NCBI GenBank assembly: GCA_945871085.1
Contig: CAMBVX010000009.1
Location: forward strand, 1 to 45,800
Direction of reading: 5' to 3'
DNA length: 45,800 bases
Source of the DNA: Opitutus sp. GAS368
Lineage (GTDB): Bacteria > Verrucomicrobiota > Verrucomicrobiia > Opitutales > Opitutaceae
Shown: piece by piece, positions 1 through 9,700 of the stretch
Layout: every line of letters begins with the position of its first letter
Numbering within the stretch: the first letter of the stretch is position 1
Translations under genes and position numbers: made by a program
The notes under the pieces: model-generated
The model's database searches: none
What the model was told of the DNA's origin: nothing
What the model saw: only the letters and a program-made list of their open reading frames with translations

Positions 1-773
1 ACCTTGCCCTGGCCAAACTGAATCATGGCGTCGCCGTTCTGTGCGACGCAGTCCTTGCCCACGAACGCCGAGACGTGCTTCACGACTGGCTCCAGTTCGG
101 CGAGCGAATCCTTGCCGGTGTAGAAGAGGACGTTGCCCGGGTCATACCAGATGCCGAAGTTCGCGTGGTTCACCTTTTCCAGGCACTTGAGGAGCTCGGC
201 GGCCGCGGCGTTCACGCCACCGTGTGGCTTCGTCACAATCTGAACTCCGCGGTCCGCGCCATAGGCGGCGGCAAACGCCATCACCCGATACCACGCATCG
301 TAGTGCTCGGGCTTGCCCGTGCCGGTGTTGATTAACACGCGCAGCCCGAGCTCCTGCGCCCGGTCGATCTGCAGGCGGATCTCGGCGGTGGCGTCGGCGA
401 AGGGCTTCGCCTCCTGCGTGGAGAGCCGCCCCATCGTCGCCTTGAGTCCGCGCGCGGGAATTTTTTGTTTCAGTGCGTCGAGATGTTCACGCGTCGCGTC
501 CGGGCCGATGAACGGGTTCGCCTTCGACACGGTTTGCAGACCGAGCGTGCGGAAGCCCGCGGCCTTCACGCCGTCGAGCATCTCGTCGAGACTCCACTTC
601 ACCCACGGGCGGTTGAGGCAGCAAATCTCCCAGGGCCCGCCCGAGGCCGCGGCCGCAGCCGAATGACGGGAAACGGCCGCAGCCGTGAGCGCGACGGCGG
701 CACTCTTGAGAAAACGCCGACGCGTGGAGTGGGCCGCGGAGAATGCGGCGACAGACGGGAAACTCGATTTCAT
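1..773 (-). CDS. sugar phosphate isomerase/epimerase-like protein, Tat-exported (C-terminus cut by window edge)
   Basis: About 257 residues are visible; the frame runs open from the ATG at 773 to base 1. The N-terminus has a twin-arginine signal (S-T-R-R-R-F-L-K followed by an Ala-rich hydrophobic stretch), so export through Tat is expected. The rest reads as an AP-endonuclease-family-2 TIM barrel: a start such as PWEICCLNRPWVKWSLDEML, then GVKAAGF, LRVLINTGTG, VTKPHGG, NFGIWYDPGN and HVSAFVGKDC. This layout is typical of secreted sugar phosphate isomerase/epimerase-like proteins that are common in Verrucomicrobiota and Planctomycetota. The true substrate is unknown. It is the last gene of the accessory region visible in the direction of transcription, and a repeat-filled gap of 195 bp separates it from the cyanophycinase-like gene. 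Confidence 0.85.
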   Translation of the reverse strand, partial: MKSSFPSVAAFSAAHSTRRRFLKSAAVALTAAAVSRHSAAAAASGGPWEICCLNRPWVKWSLDEMLDGVKAAGFRTLGLQTVSKANPFIGPDATREHLDALKQKIPARGLKATMGRLSTQEAKPFADATAEIRLQIDRAQELGLRVLINTGTGKPEHYDAWYRVMAFAAAYGADRGVQIVTKPHGGVNAAAAELLKCLEKVNHANFGIWYDPGNVLFYTGKDSLAELEPVVKHVSAFVGKDCVAQNGDAMIQFGQGK

Positions 774-823
774 GTGCGGGACGGGTTGGGGGTTTAGACT
801 TTTTGAGGACGGCAAAAAGCTCT

Positions 824-849
824 GTCATTTTGAGCGGAGCGAAGAATCC
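824..849. repeat. copy of the TGAGCG-AGCGAAGAATC interspersed motif
   Basis: The stretch GTCATTTTGAGCGGAGCGAA followed by GAATCC closely resembles the GTCATCCTGAGCGAAGCGAAGGATC-type short repeat seen in intergenic DNA of many bacterial phyla. It lies 50 bp upstream of the isomerase start. Its function is unknown, and the identification rests on memory of the motif. Confidence 0.5.
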
Positions 850-870
850 ACTGGGGTGCAGGCAAAAAGG

Positions 871-954
871 GTCAGGTTTTAATATTTATGTGTCGCCCAC
901 TTCTTCCGCAGGAGAGCTCTCGGCATGGCGCGACATTGAACATTAAAACCTGAC
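871..954. repeat. 84-bp REP/MITE-like inverted-repeat element
   Basis: The ends are a perfect 13-bp inverted repeat (GTCAGGTTTTAAT at 871-883 and ATTAAAACCTGAC at 942-954). The match continues imperfectly inward through TGTCGC/GCGACA, giving arms of about 26 bp. GTCAGGTTTTAAT-type ends resemble sequences flanking REP-associated Y1 transposase genes, but no transposase is encoded here. It could be a non-autonomous element or a stable RNA hairpin between the cyanophycinase-like and isomerase genes. Confidence 0.55.
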
Positions 955-968
955 ATCGTCCGACTCTC

Positions 969-1727
969 TCACTCTCGGCCAAGTTCAAACTTTCCACCGG
1001 CTTTGAGTTCGGTGCGCTTCATTTCTCCGCCGCCGCGCGCGTCCAACACCAGCACTGTGCTTTTGCCGCCGACTTCAAATTCGTTTCCTTTCACGATGAC
1101 GAAGGTGGATTCATCAATCCCCACACCGAGCAACTCGGGGTGTGCTTGAATTGCCGCGCGCAGTCGCGTCTCGCGTCCGCGCTTCACGAAATGCTGGTCC
1201 ACGATCGCGCCGGACCACAGCCCCAAACCTTCGCCGAGCGGAGGCGCAACTTTCCCCTCCTTCGCGTCGCCGGTGCCCGTGATCATCACTTTCGACATCA
1301 CCGCCGCGCCCGCGCTGGTGCCGCCGATCACCGCCCCCTTCGCGTATCGTTCGCGGATCGCCTCCACCGCTCCGAGGCGGTTCAACTCCGCCATCAGCCG
1401 CGTCTGATCACCGCCAGGAAACCAGATCACCTCCGCCGCGCGAACAGCCGCAAGCGCGGACTTGGCGTCGTTGGTCGGGATTGCCGAGACGTGCGTGGCA
1501 CCCACCTTGCGGAACGCTTCGACAGACGGCGCGCCGTCGCTGGTCGAGGAGGAAGCGAGCGGGACGACGAGCACATTCGCATTCGTGCCGCCCGCGAGAT
1601 CGAGCAACCGGCGATGAAGTCCGCTCGGTGTCGTTCCCCCACCGACGATGACGAGCGTACCTTTCGCGGCTTCGGAATACGTAACTAGCGCAGAGGCGAG
1701 GAGGGCAAGTGTCACGAGCGATTTCAT
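969..1727 (-). CDS. secreted cyanophycinase-like peptidase (S51 family)
   Basis: The protein has 252 residues. Residues 1-20 form a signal peptide ending near SEA-A, so the product is probably periplasmic or secreted. Family S51 (cyanophycinase / alpha-aspartyl dipeptidase) is shown by TLVIVGGG near 24-31, WFPGGDQTRL near 102-111, the nucleophile elbow GGTSAGA with Ser138, DQHF near 177-180 and GIDEST. Characterised cyanophycinases cut the beta-Asp-Arg bond of multi-L-arginyl-poly-L-aspartate; extracellular forms let bacteria feed on it, but the substrate here is inferred. The family's usual length is 250-280, so the gene looks intact. A repeat copy lies 141 bp upstream and a short reading frame ends 17 bp before its start. 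Confidence 0.85.
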   Translation of the reverse strand: MKSLVTLALLASALVTYSEAAKGTLVIVGGGTTPSGLHRRLLDLAGGTNANVLVVPLASSSTSDGAPSVEAFRKVGATHVSAIPTNDAKSALAAVRAAEVIWFPGGDQTRLMAELNRLGAVEAIRERYAKGAVIGGTSAGAAVMSKVMITGTGDAKEGKVAPPLGEGLGLWSGAIVDQHFVKRGRETRLRAAIQAHPELLGVGIDESTFVIVKGNEFEVGGKSTVLVLDARGGGEMKRTELKAGGKFELGRE

Positions 1728-1867
1728 TCGACCATACTATCCGTCATTTCGGCGATGAATTTGAGGCTGAAGGATCGAGGTCTTTGAATTCAAAACTTCC
1801 GAAGGTCAAATTGGTAAAGTGTTCATCAAACTCGGCGGGCTTGTCTGAGAAGAGGTCTTGCTGAAAA

Positions 1868-1908
1868 GGGACTGGATTTTCAGGGGGATCGAATCCGGGA
1901 GGGGGTTT
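1868..1908 (+). repeat. interspersed accessory-region repeat, copy 1
   Basis: The copy reads GGGACTGGATTTTCAGGGGG then ATCGAATCCGGGAGGGGG. It overlaps the 3' end of the sialidase-like gene: the last codons (residues TPSRIRSP) and the TGA stop at 1880-1882 are repeat sequence. It has the same orientation as all other copies in the window. Confidence 0.8.
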
Positions 1909-3151
1909 TCACGAACGACTTCTCACTATCCCAAACCACCACGCCCATGTGATAATTCTTGGCCGAGTCCCAAGGATCTTCCGGCAAGGCCGACGCATAG
2001 TAGGCCGTCACGAGCTGTCCATCCGCACGCTGGACGGTTGAAGGATAGCCGCCATCGAGACCGTTCCAGTCGAGCAGCCGGATCGCTTCGCTCCAAGTTT
2101 CACCTCCGTCGGAGCTGATCGCCGCCTCGATTCCGCGGGAGGCCGTGGGGGAAAGCCGGGTCATCGCCTTGGCCCGCGCCGATGCTCCGGGATCGTTGCC
2201 GTGATTGGCGAAGGCCGACATGCGATCGCCATAGGTGAAAAGGACCCGCCCGTCCTTTAATTTGGCGAGATGACCGTTGACGCGCTGATACCCGGTCAAC
2301 GCCCGCTTGAACTGCCAGGTGCGGCCGTCGTCGGTGGAACCACATAGGATCAGGGCATCTTTTTTTTCCACTCCCGTGCCGGTGCGCGCCACGGCCAGCC
2401 AGCGGCCGTTCCCCACATGCAGCGCGGTGGTCTCGTTGGCTTCCGCCACCCGCACCGGATTGCCCCACGTCCGACCGTCGTCGCCACTGCGATAGAAATA
2501 AGCGGAAAACTTCCGGTCCTCGTATTTGTCCAGTCGCGACTCGGTCGTGTAAGCGATCACTCCCAAGTCTCCGTTCTGCGCGATATGCACATCGCCAAAC
2601 GGCGTGTTCGGCTGGCCCGTCGGGCCTCGTTCAGGAAATCCCCGCTGATCAATCCACCACGACAACCCACCGTCGGGGGAACGACTGAGCCATGGCCCCA
2701 AGGAATCATATCTAAACCTGCCGCGCGCCCGCGTAATTCCCGGCGGATAGCGATCTGTCCAGCCCGCCGTGAGTACGATCAAATCGCCGTTCGCGGCCAG
2801 GCCGGCGGCGTGGTTCATGCGGATCGTATCGGGCTCGTGTTGCGTGACGGCACTGCCGAATTTCCACGTCGCGCCGCCGTCGGCACTGAGCCAGCATTCG
2901 ACGTCGCCCGGGCGACTGCCGTGGCTGGCGTTGTTGAAGATGACCGCCGCCAGCGTGCGACCGTCTTTCAGTAATTTGAGATTCGGCCACGCGCAGTGAC
3001 CGGGCGCAGTGATCGATGGCTTGGGTCTCAGGCCCTCGCGGTTGACGGCATAGATGGACGGCGGAGGACCGTCGAACAACGGCGCCGCGGCAGCCCAAGC
3101 GTGCGACTCAAGACCCGTGGAAAGAAGAACGAGTAAAAAGCGGGAAATCAT
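1880..3151 (-). CDS. BNR/Asp-box sialidase-like glycoside hydrolase
   Basis: The start chosen at 3151 gives 423 residues beginning with a signal peptide (MISRFLLVLLSTGLESHAWA); the longer frame to 3259 runs back into the upstream receptor gene and lacks a leader. Five Asp-boxes (S-x-D-x-G-x-T-W type) are visible at about 89-96, 158-165, 222-229, 272-279 and 346-353, which is the six-bladed beta-propeller pattern of exo-sialidases and related BNR enzymes. The start lies 17 bp after the stop of the STN-type receptor, so the two are probably co-transcribed, which hints that the receptor imports the enzyme's product. The last eight residues and the stop codon come from the interspersed repeat. 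Sialic acid as substrate is a family-level guess; related enzymes act on other sugars. Confidence 0.8.
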   Translation of the reverse strand: MISRFLLVLLSTGLESHAWAAAAPLFDGPPPSIYAVNREGLRPKPSITAPGHCAWPNLKLLKDGRTLAAVIFNNASHGSRPGDVECWLSADGGATWKFGSAVTQHEPDTIRMNHAAGLAANGDLIVLTAGWTDRYPPGITRARGRFRYDSLGPWLSRSPDGGLSWWIDQRGFPERGPTGQPNTPFGDVHIAQNGDLGVIAYTTESRLDKYEDRKFSAYFYRSGDDGRTWGNPVRVAEANETTALHVGNGRWLAVARTGTGVEKKDALILCGSTDDGRTWQFKRALTGYQRVNGHLAKLKDGRVLFTYGDRMSAFANHGNDPGASARAKAMTRLSPTASRGIEAAISSDGGETWSEAIRLLDWNGLDGGYPSTVQRADGQLVTAYYASALPEDPWDSAKNYHMGVVVWDSEKSFVKTPSRIRSP

Positions 3152-3168
3152 GCGTGGAAAAATCGTGA

Positions 3169-6100
3169 TCAAAACACACCGCGAAAGCCGACCGTGAATG
3201 CCGCGCCGGCAAACTGCAACTGATCTATCCGGGCATACTCGGGCGTATTCGGAGCCCAAGTGCCCGATCGTTGCGGCGCACCGTTCAGGTTGCGCACGTC
3301 CGCATAAATCGTGGCGTGCTTGAGGAGCAGGTAGGCTAGCGAGACATCCACTTTCGTCTGCGGCGCATACGTGTTGTAACTGTTCGGCGGCACCGTGGCG
3401 CTGGCTGCGACCGGCGTGCGCCGCCGGTACCAGGTGTAATTATAGCCAACTTTGGCGCTGAATCGTTTTCGCGTGAAGCTGAGCGTTTGCTGAATCGTGC
3501 GCGGATTGAAATTAGTGAAGCTGTTGGCGTTTTCCCCGCCGAGCGTCATGCTGGTCAGGTTCGAGAACACCTGCAGGCCGCGTCCCCAACGGCCGAGCAC
3601 TTCGAGCGACTGGCGATAGCCGAACTCGACGCCCGTGATATTGGCTTTGCCCACGTTCCGCTTGGTGACGATGTCGTATCCCAGATACTCGTCCGGCAGA
3701 TCGAACTCCGCGAGCGTCGCGGCCGTGGCGACGACGCGCGTCGAACCGAAGAAGTCCGTGACGTTCTTGCGAAACATGCTAACCGATGCCACCGCACCTT
3801 TCACTTCGTACATTTCCAAGCTGAGATCGTAGTTGTCCGACGTCCACGGGCGCAGCGCCGTGTTGACCACAGTCACGATGCGACTGCCGGCCGGCGCATC
3901 GGGATCAGTGGCGGTCACTCCCGGAAGAATCTCGGGAAAATTTGGCCGACCAATCGTCCGCGCATACGCGACGCGGGCCACGAAATCACGCGTGAACCAA
4001 AAGCTCGTGTTCACGCTGGGGAAAAAGCCGTCGTAACTGTTCTCGGTGTGCGTGCCATGCCGCAAGTACTGGAGCTTGGCCGCGTCCAGAACATTGGTGG
4101 TGATGCGGACCAGCGCGCCACTGGCGTTGCGGACGAAATTTCCGTCAGGGCCGCGCCGATACGTGTTGCGCACGTCGTTAAGCGGCCCCCAGCCTTCGTC
4201 GTCCGTTCGCTCGAAACGAATCCCACCCACCACCCACAAACGGTGTTCGAAGAATTTGGCGTCGCCGCGCAGATAAGCGGCGGTGATCTGCTCCTCGATC
4301 GTCTTGGCTGCGTTGACCGCTGCGGTGTAGGCGCCCGATTCGTTGAAGACGAACCAGTCGGGATGCGCATCGTAGAGCGACTTGATCCTCGCGAGGCTCA
4401 TCCACTGGACGGGGACCGCGTGGCCGTTTGCATCGGTAAAGTGATTTCGCGCCGAGAACCCATCCGCGATGAGATCGTAATTCCCAATGAGCCGCGCATT
4501 CGCTCCACCCGGCGGACTAAACGCCCAGCTCTTGTTGCCGCCCACGATTTCGTTCCGCGTCCAATTGAAAAGGGCGCCGGTCTTGAGCGTGAAGATAAAG
4601 GGCAGATCGAGTTCGCAGGACACGTTGATGGCCGCCCGCTTCCCCTCGTTGTTGATATCCGATTCGGCACTCGAAACACCGATCAGCGTGTAGTTATTGC
4701 CATTGTGGATATCGACCGGAGCTCCGGAGCGGTTCAGTGCGGTGACAATCGGAGTGCGCCCCGATGCCGCCGCGCCAAGCTGATCGTTGCGCAGGATCAG
4801 ATTCGCAATCGTGGTCGACGCCGCGCGCGTGAAGAAGCCGTCCGATATATCCGTGAACCGGGTTCGGACTTTCGAGTACGCGGCACTGGTGTCGCTTTTC
4901 CATTTCGCGCCGTTGAAGCGCTGCACCACGGTAAACAAATCCAGCGTCTTGAGCGCGTTGGTCCAAATGGGATCCATCGCCACGCTGCCCACCCCCGTCG
5001 CCGCCCCTGCGATAAACGTCGGTCCACCCGTGGCGTTGGCGCCGAAGGTCGACGTGATGACATTCTGCCGCGTCACCGGCGCCTGGCTCGAATGCGAGCC
5101 GCTCACGCTGATCGTGTTATTGGCATTCAGTTTCCAATCGACGGTGCCCGCAGCGAGCAACTTGCTCTCGGCGATCGCCAGCGCGTTCATCGAGTTGCTG
5201 GTCAGCCGCAGATTCACCTTGTCCCAGATCGGGCGGCGGTAATCCCAGTCGCTATAGCGATCGGATTTGCTGAGTGAAAACGCCAGCCCCAGCGAAGGAC
5301 TGACGGGAGCGAGATAGGACAGATTCAGGGACGGCTGGATCCGATGCCTGTTGGATTTTCCGTCGGGACCGTCGCTGCGCGCGAAGATCGAATCGAGGCC
5401 TTCTACGCCGTCCAGCGTCGTGAAGGTCGTATAGAGATTGTAGCTGAACAGCGGCTTCTTCCGGCTGAAACCACTCTTCGTGATCAGGTTGATCATTCCA
5501 CCGACGGCGTTCGCCGGCATGTCGGGCGTGGGGACTTTTGTGACTTCGATGCGATCGATGTTTCCCGTCGCGGTCACGCCGAGATCCGTCTCACGCCCCG
5601 AGGTGTACGAGTTCGAAGCCATCTCCATGCCGTTCGTCGTCACCAGCGTGCCGCTGGCCGGCATGCCGCGGATCGAAACGAACTGCGGACTCTGCGGGCT
5701 TTGATCAATGCCGATGCCCGGGACGTATTTGAGAAATTCGCCGACGTTACCTTCACCCGTGTCCACATCGATCGCGATCACGTTCTTGATGTTGGGCGCA
5801 TTTCGCCGCTCGTGCAGCGCCACGGCCTGACCGGTCAACTCACGTTCCAGCACCGTGAAAGCCGCCAGGCGCACAAGCTCACTACCGCGTGCGCCCAAGC
5901 CCTCCAAAGCGAGTTCAAAATCCAACCGCACGACCGCGGCACCCGTTACCGGTACTTCGGTCGTGCGCGATGTGAGGCCGGTGTAGGAGGCCGTGACGCG
6001 GACGTCTCCTGACGCCACGCCCGCGAGCCGGTATTCTCCGTTTTCGTTCGTGAAGGTTTCGAGATTCGTACCCGCGAGATGAATCCGCGCGTTGTTGAGA

Positions 6101-6558
6101 AAGCTGCCGCTGGTGACGTTGAGCACGCGCCCTTCCACGGTGCGGGTCGCAGATGGTTTCGAGGAGCTGATGGGGAAAGGACGGTCGCTACTTGCGTCCA
6201 GCGGCGCCGCCCGCGCCGCGTTTGGGTCGGCCTCCTTTCGGACGGCAATCCCCTCGGTTCGCGAGTCCTGACCGGCGACGAGCCCCGTGCCCGCGAGCAA
6301 TGCCAGCAAGGCGTCGTTGGGCGTGAGTTCACCGCGAACCAACGGTGTGCGCACGTCGCCGATCAGCTCGGTCGAAAACACGATCTCGCGGCCGGCTTGA
6401 GCGGCGAACTGTTTGAGAGTCTGTGCGGCTAGACCTGCCGGCAAATCGAACGACCGCTTGGTCTCGGCCGCGATCGCGGTGAGCACGAGCAATGGCACCC
6501 AAAGGAAAACACGGAAATTCCGATTCAAGCCGAGAGGGAGGCGGAGACAGCGCGTCAT
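3169..6558 (-). CDS. TonB-dependent receptor with N-terminal STN domain
   Basis: The start at 6558 gives 1,129 residues and a leader MTRCLRLPLGLNRNFRVFLW with a hydrophobic core; the frame to 6648 would put 30 polar residues before it. Domains in order are an STN domain at about 36-108 (FDLPAGLAAQTLKQFAAQAG), a carboxypeptidase-regulatory-like domain at 141-215, a plug beginning near NIKNVIAIDVDTGEGNVGEF, then a 22-strand barrel ending in Phe (GFRGVF). This is the Xanthomonas/Caulobacter-type receptor family for carbohydrates and other large ligands. STN domains usually signal to an anti-sigma factor, but none is encoded in the window. It sits directly upstream of the sialidase-like gene, and a repeat copy lies 118 bp before its start. 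Confidence 0.9.
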   Translation of the reverse strand: MTRCLRLPLGLNRNFRVFLWVPLLVLTAIAAETKRSFDLPAGLAAQTLKQFAAQAGREIVFSTELIGDVRTPLVRGELTPNDALLALLAGTGLVAGQDSRTEGIAVRKEADPNAARAAPLDASSDRPFPISSSKPSATRTVEGRVLNVTSGSFLNNARIHLAGTNLETFTNENGEYRLAGVASGDVRVTASYTGLTSRTTEVPVTGAAVVRLDFELALEGLGARGSELVRLAAFTVLERELTGQAVALHERRNAPNIKNVIAIDVDTGEGNVGEFLKYVPGIGIDQSPQSPQFVSIRGMPASGTLVTTNGMEMASNSYTSGRETDLGVTATGNIDRIEVTKVPTPDMPANAVGGMINLITKSGFSRKKPLFSYNLYTTFTTLDGVEGLDSIFARSDGPDGKSNRHRIQPSLNLSYLAPVSPSLGLAFSLSKSDRYSDWDYRRPIWDKVNLRLTSNSMNALAIAESKLLAAGTVDWKLNANNTISVSGSHSSQAPVTRQNVITSTFGANATGGPTFIAGAATGVGSVAMDPIWTNALKTLDLFTVVQRFNGAKWKSDTSAAYSKVRTRFTDISDGFFTRAASTTIANLILRNDQLGAAASGRTPIVTALNRSGAPVDIHNGNNYTLIGVSSAESDINNEGKRAAINVSCELDLPFIFTLKTGALFNWTRNEIVGGNKSWAFSPPGGANARLIGNYDLIADGFSARNHFTDANGHAVPVQWMSLARIKSLYDAHPDWFVFNESGAYTAAVNAAKTIEEQITAAYLRGDAKFFEHRLWVVGGIRFERTDDEGWGPLNDVRNTYRRGPDGNFVRNASGALVRITTNVLDAAKLQYLRHGTHTENSYDGFFPSVNTSFWFTRDFVARVAYARTIGRPNFPEILPGVTATDPDAPAGSRIVTVVNTALRPWTSDNYDLSLEMYEVKGAVASVSMFRKNVTDFFGSTRVVATAATLAEFDLPDEYLGYDIVTKRNVGKANITGVEFGYRQSLEVLGRWGRGLQVFSNLTSMTLGGENANSFTNFNPRTIQQTLSFTRKRFSAKVGYNYTWYRRRTPVAASATVPPNSYNTYAPQTKVDVSLAYLLLKHATIYADVRNLNGAPQRSGTWAPNTPEYARIDQLQFAGAAFTVGFRGVF

Positions 6559-6636
6559 AGGGTGAAAGGGGTGGGGGGCTCCTAAGAAACTACACTTGTT
6601 AATCGGTTGGGTTTCAACGTTGACCCTGTTTATTTC

Positions 6637-6716
6637 TGTCACGGCCAAAATCCGATTCCGGGGCGGGGGCTGAGAGGAAACTGGATTTTCAGGGGGAGCG
6701 GATACGGGCAGGGTTT
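6637..6716 (+). repeat. interspersed repeat, copy 2 (long form)
   Basis: The core is at 6676-6716 (GGAAACTGGATTTTCAGGGG and onward). It is preceded from 6637 by an extension TGTCACGGCCAAAATCCGAT then TCCGGGGCGGGGGCTGAGA, which is nearly the same as the extension at 12286. AAAATCC at 6647-6653 can pair with GGATTTT at 6683-6689. The copy starts immediately after the next receptor's stop codon in the direction of transcription. Confidence 0.8.
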
Positions 6717-6719
6717 AAG

Positions 6720-9700
6720 TCAGAAACTTCCCTTCAGTCCGACGGCGAGGGCGATGCCGAATTCCGACTCGCGAAGTTGGCGGGCGTACTCGGGGGTCAC
6801 TGGGCCGTAACGCAAGAGGGTTTGCGGCACATTCAGGGCGTTGCTGACACTCATATTTAACGAGAATTGTTTGTTAATCTGATAGGCCCCGTTCAGGTCG
6901 AGCTGCGTGCGCGCGGCATAGTACTGGAATGCATCGGGCCCGTAGGCGGGCTGCGCGCCCAGCCGGTTGAGCCCGCGATAATTCCACTTCGCGATCAAGG
7001 TGATTTGCTTCCGGCTGAAGGAGACGCCCCAATTCGCCGACTTGGGGATGAAACTGGTGAAATCGGCCTGGCTTGGCCCTTCGAGCTGAAGCTTGGTGGC
7101 GTTCGCAAACACCGTGAAGTAGGCGCCCCAAGCTCCCAGATTCCGGAGCGCCTGCCGGACGTTAAACTCCGCGCCTTTGATGCGGGCGTTCCCCGCGTTG
7201 AACTTGGTGGACAGATTCCAATTCACGTAGCGGGGGTCGAGGCCCACGCCCGCCAAGTCTTCCAGCTTGGCGACTTTCACCGAGCTGCCAAAAAAGTCTT
7301 TGATTTCCTTGAGGAAAAGCCCGCCACTCGCCACGCCGCCACTCTGCGTATAATATTCAAGCGAAAGGTCATAGTTATCCGCGGACCACGGTTTCAAGGC
7401 GGTATTCCGGATCGTCACCGTACCTCGGACCACCTCAGGATTATTCAGGTCGGCGTCGGAAAGGTCCCGCTCGCTGAAGGTGGCATTGGGAATGATGTCC
7501 GTGAAGTTGGGGCGGCCGTAGGTTTTGGCGTAGGCCAATCGCGCCAGAAAGTTTTCCCGGATGTTGTAGGTAGCGTGGAGGCTGGGGTAGTAACCGTGGT
7601 AAGATCGCGCGTTGGTGAAGGCGCGTTCCTGGCGGATGATGCGCAACTCTTCCATTGAGCCCACGGGGCCGGCCTCCGGCTTGCGGAGGCGGGCGCCCGC
7701 GGCGTTGCGCGCGAACGTCCCGTTGGCCGCGCGAATCCAGACCGCATCCGGATCGAACCGCGAACCCTCTCCTTGGTCCGTCGTTTTTTCAAACCGGGCG
7801 CCGGTGAGCAGGTTGAGCCGGTTGTTCAGCAGGCGCGCCTCCGCTTGGAGATAAAGAGCGGATACGGTTTCTTTGATGTACTCGGAATTGGTCAGGCGGT
7901 AGCTTTCCTCGGCGACGACTTGCGCTGCAGTTTGCGTAAACAGTTTCGGATTAGCCTGATTCGCCGCATAGGCGCGGTTAACCGATGTCCACGGCACATT
8001 TTTGAAGCCATAGAAAGGATCCTGCCCCTTGTACACCTGCATCAAGAATGGTTCCGGACTGTCGGCCGTCGCCGGATCTCCGTCTGGGCCATTGTAGGTT
8101 AAGCCGCTGCTCCCAAGGCGGGTATCGACGCCGAGCGTGCTCTGAAAGGCGCCGGTCTGCACGGCGAAGGGAAAGCTAAAGAAGTTGAAGCGGCGTTTCA
8201 GGTTCACGTTCGCGGATCGAAAGATCGATGCGTTATCGTAGGGTGCCGTTGTTACCGTGTTCAGCCGGTAATTCTTGATATTGTAGAGGTCGACCTCCCG
8301 GTTGCTGTTGTCATACGCCTTGATCGCGCCGGGCTGATCGGGGTTCGCGTCGGTGAACGAGATCCGCACGGGATTGATCAAAACGGATGTCATGCCGGAA
8401 TAGTGTCCGGTATTTGGGCGCGACCGCGTCGAGGTCGAGGTATTCATGCCCGCTTCGACTTTCCAGTGGCCGTCGTCAAATCGGTAATTAAGATTGGCGA
8501 CATTCGTATCGCCAAGAAATGTTTGCGCGCTCCCTGAAAGCGTCGCCGCGCCGCGCCCCGTCGCTCCAACCGTAAAATTATTTCCGTAGCTCATGGGTAC
8601 GCCACCCACGATGCTGGGTGTGCCAACGGTCCCCGCACTCGTTGCCCAGCTGAGCGTGCCAATGTAGATCACAAATTTGTTAGTCTGCGCACCAAAGGAG
8701 AGGACCCCGCTGGGGCTCACCCGCCAGTCCGCCTTGAGGCTAAAGGCGGTGCGCCGCTGGCTCCGGGGGCCGTCTTGCAGCGTGTGCTGTTGCAAATAGG
8801 GCTTATCGAACGTCGCCCCGCTCGCGGTGCCGGCGGCATTGTGCAGCATCGTCGAGAGATGCTGCTCGTTATATTTGTCGCTCTGAAAACCTGTCACGAT
8901 GAGGCCGAAATTCTTGTTCAGAGGGAGCGTGTAGTCGAAATCCCAGCCCGGCAGAATTTTGCGCGTGTCGTGATCCCCGTTGGAATGGGGGGTCCGGCTG
9001 AGGGTCAGATTTTCACTGTTGGCCACGAAATTCAGGCCGAAGTTGAATTGGGCCCGACTCCGCTCAAAGGCACTCTTGCTCACCATGTTAATCGACCCCG
9101 CCAAGGAATCGGCGGGTGTCGCCGGGGTAGGCACTTTCGTCACCTCCACCCGGGAGACATTATTCAATGAGCTCACGTTCATATTAAATGACCGCGACGC
9201 GGCCCCACCTGCAGCCGAGACCACGGAGGCGCCGTCCGATGTGAACGACGTTTTATCGGAGCCGAGCCCGCGCACGGAAATTCCGACAATTTCAACTTCG
9301 CTGTACTCGGTGGCCAGACCGGGAATAAATTTGAGGAACTCACCGACGTTGCCGCCGAGGACATCGCCGAAGGAATCGGAGGCCAGGACGTTCTTGATGT
9401 TGGGCGCAAACCTCTGCTCGTTGATCGCAAGGGATTTTCCGTCGGTCTCGCGGTCGGAGGTGACCACAAAGTTGCCCAGCTTTACGATGTCCGGTTTCTC
9501 GCCGTAGCGCGCCTTGCTCGTGAGCTCCACGTTTTGTTCGACCGCTCCGCCGGGCGGGACCGTGATCGCGATTTGCTGGGGATCCAGATCGGTAAAAAAG
9601 ATCTCGAGGATGACCGGCCCGATCGGAACGTTGACGAGCCGGTAGCCCCCGAATTCATCCGTGTAGGTGATTGCGTCCGAGCCTTTGATCGAGATGCGCG

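Noticed and set aside
3487-5277. Long plus-strand open frames opposite the receptor genes (also 14717-16336, 17324-18844, 20207-21898)
   Set aside because: They are Arg/His/Gly-rich, lack leaders and domains, and lie exactly opposite well-supported receptor genes; they come from GC-rich third codon positions.
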